49,133 bases of DNA, from NCBI GenBank assembly GCA_937941765.1, contig CALDGQ010000124.1, forward strand, positions 1 to 49,133, written 5' to 3'. Of this stretch, positions 19,107 to 25,810 are shown one piece after another (position 1 is the first letter of the stretch; each line of letters starts with the position of its first letter). The position numbers and the translations under genes were made by a program. The notes beneath the pieces are model-generated. The model did not search any database. It was not told the DNA's origin and saw only the letters and a program-made list of their open reading frames with translations. The stretch comes from an uncultured Saprospiraceae bacterium. GTDB lineage: Bacteria; Bacteroidota; Bacteroidia; Chitinophagales; Saprospiraceae.

Positions 19107-19877
19107 TTAATTAACGCTAATCGAACTTGGGAAGTTATCCATTACATGTTCTGCTCCTGTTGATTCATCTGGGCTATGTGAATCAGGATACATTTCAATA
19201 TCCAATGCCCCTCCACTTACGAAAATATTTTCTAAATCAATCTCGAAGTTGATTGTTTTTTGTTGTCCGGCAACTAAATTAATGGAAATTCCTTTTTCAA
19301 TCTTATTACTAAAAAGTGCATCGGTCCCAGGATGGTATGAAAAATTGACGTAATCTTGATTGCCGCTCGTATCTAGTCTACCTTCTACTTTTGAAAAAAT
19401 GTAACTATCCCAAGCTGCCCAATGGTGGCCAACATTTGTAATACCTAGCGGATGTGTAACTGAAAAGTCACCTGGCTGCTGTGCATTCAAATCAGATGGC
19501 ACACCGATTGAAAATACAATACCATCGTATTCACCAACGGGTACATTCAATGATTCGATAGTAACAGAATTATTGTTTTGAGTAAAATCTAAAAAGTCAA
19601 TTTCAAATAATTCAGTTTGTTCTGGGTCTAAAGCACCTTCAACATTTTTGTAAAGTGCGACATTTGAAATAAAAAAGTCAAATTTTGAAATCGTCATTTC
19701 CATCCCTTCATAATCATAAACAGTTGTATTGAAATCAAGTTCGTTGTCTCCAAACATTGTTTTGAAGGTTAGACTGACATCTGCTACTTCTGGTTCTGGC
19801 AATATAGCAGTATCGTCACCACAAGAGGTCATTAACAGCAGAAAACAAACTGGAATTAACAAAAGAAACTGTTTCAT
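19107..19877 (-). CDS. MbnP-family lipoprotein, copy 2
   Basis: A 256-residue paralogue of the downstream gene, lipobox MTSC (C19). The signature HHWAAWDSYIFSKVEGRLD is kept (H151, H152, W153, W156), as are the FSYHPGT segment and the C-terminal HVMDNFPSSISVN. The two copies are separated by 13 bases and presumably share a transcript with the peroxidase. The 90-base gap upstream (19878-19967) could carry a promoter. Retention of both copies suggests different partners or dosage; this is inference. Confidence 0.85.
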   Translation of the reverse strand: MKQFLLLIPVCFLLLMTSCGDDTAILPEPEVADVSLTFKTMFGDNELDFNTTVYDYEGMEMTISKFDFFISNVALYKNVEGALDPEQTELFEIDFLDFTQNNNSVTIESLNVPVGEYDGIVFSIGVPSDLNAQQPGDFSVTHPLGITNVGHHWAAWDSYIFSKVEGRLDTSGNQDYVNFSYHPGTDALFSNKIEKGISINLVAGQQKTINFEIDLENIFVSGGALDIEMYPDSHSPDESTGAEHVMDNFPSSISVN

Positions 19878-19967
19878 ATCGGCTTAATATTTATTATGTT
19901 CTATACGGAATTAAACGTTGTAAGATATCCAATTGTTGAAAAAACTACAATCGAATAATCATTAATC

Positions 19968-20762
19968 TTAGTAAAATGACAAACTACTTGCCAAATTTGC
20001 TTTGATTTTATCTTCTATGGTCGATTGGTCATCATTTTGAAAATCAATACCGCTAAACCAAGTAGCATAATTTGTTTGTAAGTTCAAATTTATGTGGGTC
20101 CCACGGAGTATTTCAAGGTCTCCATCTAGTTCTACTAGACTATTTTCAAAAATATTTATTGTTAAAGTGTCGGATATAACGGCAGTATCTGGTTTTAAGA
20201 TGATTTTTGTAGCTACATAGTTACCTGATTCATACCACATCGAATCTGTTTGATTAGCTAAAGGATAAGCATCGTCTACTTTTTCTGGGTCCGTATTCTT
20301 TACGGCATCTTTAACTCCAATTTCAAATTGTAATTTTTCATAGCTACCATAGTTTGGAAAAAATCCAATAGAATCTGTCGCTACATTTCGTGTCATTAAA
20401 ACGATATCATCAGGAGTCACGACATTATTACCATCTAATTGTGGCAAACTAATCGTACTTGTTGTCGGAAATAAATTGTTGGATTCATCAATCAATGAAA
20501 ACCCAGAAAGATAATATTGAACTCCTAAGACTTTAAATGGAGAGTTAAGATCATTTAACAAATTCGATCCTAAATTAAAACTGCTTTCTCCGTATACATG
20601 ACTCATTCTTAACACCAATTTGGGATAGGCGCAACAACAATTGTCATCTGCTGTTACATCAAAGTTGGCAGCATCTGCATCTAAACATCCTTCCTCTTTT
20701 TGATAACAAGAAAATGACGTAGTAACAATCAATCCTAATAAAATGTAATACACAACCTTCAT
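19968..20762 (-). CDS. Divergent MbnP-like lipoprotein with Cys-rich N-terminus
   Basis: A 264-residue lipoprotein (lipobox FSC, C19). After the lipobox comes a short Cys-rich segment, EGCLDADAANFD...NCCCAYP, a Bacteroidota surface-lipoprotein theme. The rest follows the MbnP order with weak identity: VLRMSHVYGESSFNLG, FKVLGVQYYLSGFSL, LQFEIGV, then PLANQTDSMWYESGNYVATKI, where W176 sits where the paralogues have HHWAAW but the His pair is lost. Its ATG lies 2 bases after the exonuclease stop, so the two are likely translated from one message. Confidence 0.7.
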   Translation of the reverse strand: MKVVYYILLGLIVTTSFSCYQKEEGCLDADAANFDVTADDNCCCAYPKLVLRMSHVYGESSFNLGSNLLNDLNSPFKVLGVQYYLSGFSLIDESNNLFPTTSTISLPQLDGNNVVTPDDIVLMTRNVATDSIGFFPNYGSYEKLQFEIGVKDAVKNTDPEKVDDAYPLANQTDSMWYESGNYVATKIILKPDTAVISDTLTINIFENSLVELDGDLEILRGTHINLNLQTNYATWFSGIDFQNDDQSTIEDKIKANLASSLSFY

Positions 20763-20764
20763 CG

Positions 20765-21592
20765 TTAATCCATTGGGTGTTCTTTTTCGTAATCGGCTAC
20801 AATTTGTTTAACTGCATTTTTAACTTGAGTTGAAAATTCTTTATTCATGATCCAACTGTAATAGTTTTTATCTTTTGCCAATACATCTGCAACTGGTTGA
20901 CCGATGTATTTCCCAAAATTAAAAACAACCACTTTATCCGCATTGTACTTTAATCGGTTGGTTGAATCTACTACTGTAAAATCTGTCGTGAACTCATGCA
21001 ATTGTTGCATGTCATTACGGATTGGTTTTTCTATAATCGCATCATTATGATCAATATAATCCGTGTCTTTATACATTTCCAATTGTCCTTTGAAAACTTC
21101 AATCGTTGCTTTTACATCTGCCATTGCATCATGCGCATTTTCCATTTTTGCTCCGTTGCAATAATATCGATAAGCTGCCGTCAACGTACGTGGCTCCATT
21201 TTGTAAAAAATTCTTTGGACATCAATGGTCTTTCTTTTAGAAATATCGAACTCCTCTCCTACTCTAGCAAATTCTTCCATCAACATCGGAATATCAAATC
21301 GATTGGAATTGTATCCACTTAAGTCTGCATCTCCAATAAATTCCAACAATTCACTTGCAACTTGTGCGAATGTCGGCTTGTTTCGCAACATATCAGGTGT
21401 GATGCCATGTACTTTCATCGCTTCTGGATGAATCGGAATACCTGGGTTAATCATTAGCATCAATTCTTTAGGCTCCTCTTTTCCTACTTCATATTTCACT
21501 AATGCTATTTGTAAAATTTTGTCTCTGAGGACATTGGTACCTGTAGATTCAATATCAAAAAATATCAGGTCTTTATCTAAGTTGAATTTCAT
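20765..21592 (-). CDS. DEDDh 3'-5' exonuclease (DnaQ/ExoX-like)
   Basis: A 275-residue exonuclease. Exo I motif FFDIESTGTN (D13, E15), Exo II region GYNSNRFDIPML, and Exo III HDAMADVKAT carry the four acidic residues and the histidine of the DEDDh class. The C-terminal part (VFNFGKYIGQPVADVLAKD..YYSWIMNKEF) is a small domain often attached to such exonucleases. It would trim DNA or RNA 3' ends in repair or proofreading. First gene of the run leading to the MbnP-like genes, with only 2 bases between; the link is probably transcriptional, not functional. Confidence 0.88.
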   Translation of the reverse strand: MKFNLDKDLIFFDIESTGTNVLRDKILQIALVKYEVGKEEPKELMLMINPGIPIHPEAMKVHGITPDMLRNKPTFAQVASELLEFIGDADLSGYNSNRFDIPMLMEEFARVGEEFDISKRKTIDVQRIFYKMEPRTLTAAYRYYCNGAKMENAHDAMADVKATIEVFKGQLEMYKDTDYIDHNDAIIEKPIRNDMQQLHEFTTDFTVVDSTNRLKYNADKVVVFNFGKYIGQPVADVLAKDKNYYSWIMNKEFSTQVKNAVKQIVADYEKEHPMD

Positions 21593-21609
21593 AGTTTTTT
21601 AGTTTTTTT

Positions 21610-21700
21610 TGATCTTGCTTTTTGGGATCCATCTTTTAATCCTGCGGAGCTAGTGTGCCAATGTCAGACTCCGTGAAATTTACTAGCTATGTCTCGATCA
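21610..21700. repeat. Degenerate palindrome sharing a module with the 22.9 kb element
   Basis: GCTAGTGTG ... CTAGC and GATC ... GATC mark weak arms. The strand contains ATGTCAGACTCCGTGAAATT (21661-21680), resembling ACGTCAGACTGTACGAAAAT at 22890. Pairing is poor, so this may be a decayed copy. Confidence 0.4.
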
Positions 21701-21702
21701 AA

Positions 21703-22794
21703 TTAGTTTTCCTTTTTTCGTTCTTCTTTTAATAATAATGCATTTTCAATCCCTTTAGTATAATACACTTTCATTGTTTTACCGTCTTCTGTGTAAATAA
21801 AAACGGCATCTACATCAGGTAGCGAATCTACCATTTTTTTTGCCGGTTCCAATCCCATAGACATACAACCAGTCGCTAGTGCATCTGCTGTGATACAATC
21901 TGTTGCGATTATTGATGCGCTTAAAAGATTATTCCGTTCTGTATATCCCGTTTTAGGATTGATGGTATGACTAAATTTTTCTCCCTTCACTTCGTAGTAA
22001 TTTCTATAATTGCCAGATGTCGCCAATGCCTTATTGTCCAATTGAATAATTTCTTCAAAATCTCTAACACTGCTACCTGCTTTTGGTGTATTTATTCCGA
22101 TTGTCCACAATTTTCCTTTTTTATTCTTCCCTTTTGCTAACACTTCTCCTCCGATTTCAACCATATAATTTTTGACACCATTTTTTTCTAACAAATCACC
22201 AAAACAATCAACCGCATATCCTTTTGCAATGGCACTGAAATCTAATTCTGATTCCGGAAATTGTTTTTGAATTGTCACTCCATTTTGACTTGTCGATTTG
22301 GTTATTTTATCAAAACCCACATAGGATAAGATTGATTTTATTTTTTTGTTATCGATATTTTCAACTCGTTTTTTCCCATTATATCCAAATCCCCAATAAT
22401 TGACCAAAGGCATGACACTTGGATCAAAATAACCATCTGTCGTTTTGTACACTACTTTTGAAACTTCGAAATTTTTCAGAAAATGATGAGCTGCATCTTT
22501 TTCTTTTGGTAGCAGAAAACTCGTTGATGACTTGTTAAAATTGGTAATTAAAGAATTGGGTTTAAAAGTGGAAGTTTGGACTTCTATTGCTTCCATTAAA
22601 TTTTTAAAATCGGATGTGAAATCCCGTTTTTCATTATCAGAATAAGTTACATGATATTTCGTCCATCCAGTATCCCCTGCAATTGAAAGGTAAGGTAAGG
22701 TTGATTGAACTGATTCTCTCTGTACCGTTTCTGTCTGACACCCAAGTATAAATAATAGGAATAGTGTGAAAATTAAATGAGTCTGTGTCTTCAA
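21703..22794 (-). CDS. apbE: FAD:protein FMN transferase (ApbE family), lipoprotein
   Basis: ApbE attaches FMN covalently to threonine or serine of partner flavoproteins such as Rnf/NQR subunits and is usually exported. Lipobox ILGC gives C19. Family motifs: YFDPSVMPLVNYWGFG, DFSAIAKGYAVD, a GGEVLAKG strand, ALATSGNYRNYYEVKG, SHTINPKTGY, and ADALATGCMSMG near the C-terminus. Length (363) is normal. No flavinylated partner is in the window. Its start borders a long palindrome that it shares with the divergent glycosyltransferase gene. Confidence 0.93.
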   Translation of the reverse strand: MKTQTHLIFTLFLLFILGCQTETVQRESVQSTLPYLSIAGDTGWTKYHVTYSDNEKRDFTSDFKNLMEAIEVQTSTFKPNSLITNFNKSSTSFLLPKEKDAAHHFLKNFEVSKVVYKTTDGYFDPSVMPLVNYWGFGYNGKKRVENIDNKKIKSILSYVGFDKITKSTSQNGVTIQKQFPESELDFSAIAKGYAVDCFGDLLEKNGVKNYMVEIGGEVLAKGKNKKGKLWTIGINTPKAGSSVRDFEEIIQLDNKALATSGNYRNYYEVKGEKFSHTINPKTGYTERNNLLSASIIATDCITADALATGCMSMGLEPAKKMVDSLPDVDAVFIYTEDGKTMKVYYTKGIENALLLKEERKKEN

Positions 22795-22827
22795 GAAATC
22801 GAATTTTGTTTGAGCTGCAAGTTAGTG

Positions 22828-23068
22828 AAATTCTTTGATGTATGATATAAGATGTATGATGTATGATATGACCGTTGTTTCTTGTGCACACGTCAGACTG
22901 TACGAAAATACTCGTTCGAGATGAGAGGTTAGAAACCTTCATCTAGTAACACACACGGTATTCGAGCAAAAGGTTTCTAACCTCTTTGCTTTTGGGAATT
23001 TTCGCACAGACCGACGTGCTCATGCGCTGTCGTCATATCATAAATCATACATCATAGAATTTTTAATC
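22828..23068. repeat. Layered palindrome in the apbE/glycosyltransferase divergent region
   Basis: Three nested layers pair across about 240 bases: outer TGATGTATGAT / ATCATACATCA; middle ACGTCAGACTGTACGAAAA (22890-22908) / TTTTCGCACAGACCGACGTG (22999-23017); inner GAGGTTAGAAACCTT / AAGGTTTCTAACCTC (22925-22939 and 22970-22985). The loop is about 30 bases. The middle layer recurs in the palindrome at 41222-41533. Confidence 0.9.
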
Positions 23069-23079
23069 AATTAGAATCC

Positions 23080-23087
23080 TATATTTG
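23080..23087 (+). promoter_or_regulatory. Candidate -7 box four bases before the ATG
   Basis: TATATTTG fits TAnnTTTG. Only CCGA separates it from the ATG at 23092, so transcription from it would start at or near the first codon and give a leaderless message. Confidence 0.4.
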
Positions 23088-23091
23088 CCGA

Positions 23092-24207
23092 ATGCAACAA
23101 AAAATAAAAGTTTGCCATATCACCACTTTGCATCCTGCGAAAGACACGCGCATTTTCCATAAACAATGTGTGTCACTTGCTGCCAATGGTTTTGATGTCA
23201 AATTGATTGTTGCCAACCAGAAATCAGAAATAGACAAAGGAGTTGAAATTATCAATATTGAAATTCCGAAAAGTCGTAAAGAACGGATGTTGAAAGCTTC
23301 CAAAATCGTTTTGCAAAAAGCAATTGAAATCGATGCTGCCATCTATCAATTTCATGATCCGGAATTGTTGCCTGTTGGTCTCAAATTAAGGAAGCGAGGA
23401 AAAATCGTGATCTATGACGCACATGAAGATGTTCCAATGCAGATGCTAAGCAAACCCTGGATCCCTAAATTCATCCGTCCAATATCCAGCAGTGCTTTTA
23501 GACAATATGAAAATCGATGTGCTGCAAAATTAAGTGCAGTTATTGTTGCCAATCCTTCTACAGTTGCTCGCTTTAAAACTGTAAATGAAAATTCTATTGA
23601 CATTTGCAATTATCCGATATTGAGTGAATTTAAACAGAATCCAAGTTGGAATGATCGAGAGGACGCAGTATGTTATGTTGGTAGGATAGACGAACCAAGA
23701 GGAATTCACGCTATGATGGAAACGGTACATTTAAGCCAATCAAAATTTCATCTAGCTGGCTGGTTTGGAAGCGATGAACTAAAAATGAAAGTTGAAAAAT
23801 CAAAGGGATGGCAACATACTGTTTTCCATGGGATGCAAGATCGGGAAGGAGTGCAAAACGTATTGGCTAAAAGTAAAATTGGGTTGGTTACTTTAAAACC
23901 AGTACCACTCTACAAACTTATCTTGACCGTTAAAATGTATGAATATATGGGAACGGGAATTCCTATCATTGCTTCCAATTTTGATTTGTGGAAAGATTTT
24001 TTTAAAACCCATCAATGTGGTTTAACCGTTGATCCAGAAAATCCTACTGAAATAGCAAATGCGATTAATTACTTAATGCAAAATCAAAAAGAAGCGGAGG
24101 AAATGGGTAAGCGTGGACAAGCAGCCGTTCGAAAAATATTCAATTGGGCAACTCAAGAAAAGAAGTTGTTATCTTTGTATAACCAATTACTATCATCAGT
24201 ATCTTGA
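23092..24207 (+). CDS. Glycosyltransferase family 4-like protein
   Basis: A 371-residue GT-B enzyme. The N-terminal half (VCHITTLHPAKDTRIFHKQC, YQFHDPELLPVGL, YDAHEDVP) is of the glycan-synthesis type; the C-terminal Glycos_transf_1 half has VCYVGRIDEPRGI, FHGMQDREGV, KMYEYMGTGIPII (catalytic-loop Glu) and a terminal helix. It would transfer a sugar from a nucleotide donor in cell-surface polysaccharide or lipopolysaccharide synthesis; sugar and acceptor cannot be told. The stop overlaps the start of the next glycosyltransferase. Confidence 0.9.
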   Translation: MQQKIKVCHITTLHPAKDTRIFHKQCVSLAANGFDVKLIVANQKSEIDKGVEIINIEIPKSRKERMLKASKIVLQKAIEIDAAIYQFHDPELLPVGLKLRKRGKIVIYDAHEDVPMQMLSKPWIPKFIRPISSSAFRQYENRCAAKLSAVIVANPSTVARFKTVNENSIDICNYPILSEFKQNPSWNDREDAVCYVGRIDEPRGIHAMMETVHLSQSKFHLAGWFGSDELKMKVEKSKGWQHTVFHGMQDREGVQNVLAKSKIGLVTLKPVPLYKLILTVKMYEYMGTGIPIIASNFDLWKDFFKTHQCGLTVDPENPTEIANAINYLMQNQKEAEEMGKRGQAAVRKIFNWATQEKKLLSLYNQLLSSVS

Positions 24208-25214
24208 GTAAAATAACTGTCAGTATTGTTATTCCGTGTTTCAATGAAGCTGCTTTCATTGGAAAAGTACTAGATAATATCTTAGCCCAAGATTATCCGC
24301 TTTCTGAAATAGAAGTATTTGTTTGTGATGGTGGCAGTACAGACAATACGCGCAATATTGTCAAACAATATGAACTCGCACACACTTTTATTCAACTTTT
24401 AGATAATCCAGATAAGTTTGTACCGCACGCAATCAATCGAGCCCTAAAAGTTGCACAAGGCGAGTTTATGTTTTTATTGGGTGCCCATACTTTATATCCT
24501 AACAATTATATTTCGAAACTAAAAAAGTCTGCGGAAGTGCTGGATGCGGATTTGGTTGGTGGCGCTTTGGAAACCAAACCTCGTAATGATTCTATGACTG
24601 CACAAGGAATCGCAGCAGTTTTAAGTCATCCAATGGGTGTTGGAAATGCAACTTTTAGAACGGGAGTAAAAAAAGTAACGGCAGTTGATACGGTTCCTTT
24701 TGGTTGTTACCGCATGTCTGTATTTCAACGATTTGGTTTATTCGATGAGCGATTGATTCGAAATCAGGATATGGAAATGAGTAAAAGAATTTTGAATGGT
24801 GGTGGAAAAATATTTTTGGTTCCTGGCGTTAAGAGTATTTACTATGGACGAGATACATTAGAGGCTTTATGGAAAAATAATTTCGGAAATGGAAAATGGG
24901 TATTGTTGACAGCGAAATTTACCAACTCACTGAAATCGCTTTCTGTTAGACATTTTGTTCCATTATTTTTTGTGTTGTATTTATTGTCTATACTACCTGC
25001 GTATTTTATATTCAACCCTACCCTTTTTGCGGTTTATTCCTTCCCTTTTTTAATTTATTTTGCCATCATCATTTTTGCATCCTGGTATGTTTCTTATGTG
25101 CGAAAACGATGGTCTATTTTCATCCCAACTTGTCTTGCTTTTATGACTTTACATATTAGTTATGGGCTTGGGAGTATTGTTGGAATATTAAAAGTCTTGT
25201 TAATAAGATTGTAG
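24204..25214 (+). CDS. Glycosyltransferase family 2 with C-terminal membrane segments
   Basis: A 336-residue GT-A enzyme: VSIVIPCFNEAAFIGKVL, FVCDGGSTDNTRNI, and NQDMEMSKRILNGGGKIFLVPG are the usual family 2 blocks. Two or three membrane segments lie at about residues 250-335, so it is likely anchored at the inner membrane. The start is TTG at 24204, overlapping the upstream TGA by three bases (TTGA), which implies coupled translation; no ATG precedes the conserved first strand. Works presumably with the preceding enzyme on one surface glycan. Confidence 0.88.
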   Translation: MSKITVSIVIPCFNEAAFIGKVLDNILAQDYPLSEIEVFVCDGGSTDNTRNIVKQYELAHTFIQLLDNPDKFVPHAINRALKVAQGEFMFLLGAHTLYPNNYISKLKKSAEVLDADLVGGALETKPRNDSMTAQGIAAVLSHPMGVGNATFRTGVKKVTAVDTVPFGCYRMSVFQRFGLFDERLIRNQDMEMSKRILNGGGKIFLVPGVKSIYYGRDTLEALWKNNFGNGKWVLLTAKFTNSLKSLSVRHFVPLFFVLYLLSILPAYFIFNPTLFAVYSFPFLIYFAIIIFASWYVSYVRKRWSIFIPTCLAFMTLHISYGLGSIVGILKVLLIRL

Positions 25215-25360
25215 AACAGGTCCATCATGGAACTATGGGAAATTACGAATGCTTGTTGGTTCGAAATAACCGAGTTGATTATACCATTGTCATTTTAACG
25301 AATCAAAAACACAAGAATTTATTTGAGATCAGAAATAATGTTGTAGCACTTATTAAGTAA
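25211..25360 (+). pseudogene. Remnant of a serine-hydrolase (beta-lactamase family) gene, 3' end only
   Basis: A frame of 49 codons without a start reads VEQVHHGTMGNYECLLV, then DYTIVILTNQKHKN, ending in a TAA at 25358. The H-H-G..G pattern followed by a strand ending in LTNQ is what the C-terminus of beta-lactamase-family serine hydrolases looks like. It overlaps the glycosyltransferase stop, so the 5' part was lost. Based on motif memory only. Confidence 0.5.
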
Positions 25361-25463
25361 GCACTAGAATTAAGAAAAGAAAAAGATAGGATTATAAAAT
25401 GTTACGAGCCAATCAAATTTAACTTGAATGGTTTTTGTGTAGATATGTTTTTTAAGGTGGTGC
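25361..25463. other. Non-coding remainder of the 25.2-25.8 kb gap
   Basis: No gene seen between the serine-hydrolase remnant and the small membrane frame; likewise 25545-25755 is AT-rich with no motif that I can name. Confidence 0.4.
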
Positions 25464-25544
25464 TTATTTGTTACTGTACTGGAGTAGCTTGATTAGCCCC
25501 CATCCTATAACAATTGCAACGAGTAGTACTTTGAAAATTAACAT
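25464..25544 (-). CDS. Possible 26-residue single-pass membrane peptide
   Basis: ATG-to-TAA frame encoding MLIFKVLLVAIVIGWGLI followed by KLLQYSNK: one hydrophobic helix with a positively charged end. AAAGAGG precedes the ATG, but only one base away, which is closer than normal for a ribosome-binding site. No homologue known to me. It lies alone in a gene-poor region. Confidence 0.35.
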   Translation of the reverse strand: MLIFKVLLVAIVIGWGLIKLLQYSNK

Positions 25545-25756
25545 GCCTCTTTATTTGTTTTGGTTAATGAGTGTTAGTTTTTCATATTATGTATATCAAT
25601 AATATGTGCAACAATCCTGCCAATAGCAGTAATGTCTAAACATCATTTTACTGATGTTCGAAAAATCTTCATTGGGTATGTTTAAGGAGTTTACAAATCA
25701 CATTCTGATTTGTGGTATAGTGTAGTTGTGTGTAGTGTATTCTTCTTATAAATTAG

Positions 25757-25800
25757 TAAAAAAAGTAGCATTCAAATAAAAAAATGAACGCTACTTTTTG
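25757..25800 (-). terminator. Terminator of the glycoside hydrolase gene
   Basis: AAAAAGTAGC-A-TTCA and TGAA-CG-CTACTTTTT form a near-perfect stem with an A-rich loop, 11 bases past the minus-strand stop; T runs on both sides. Confidence 0.85.
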
Positions 25801-25810
25801 ATTCACTAAT

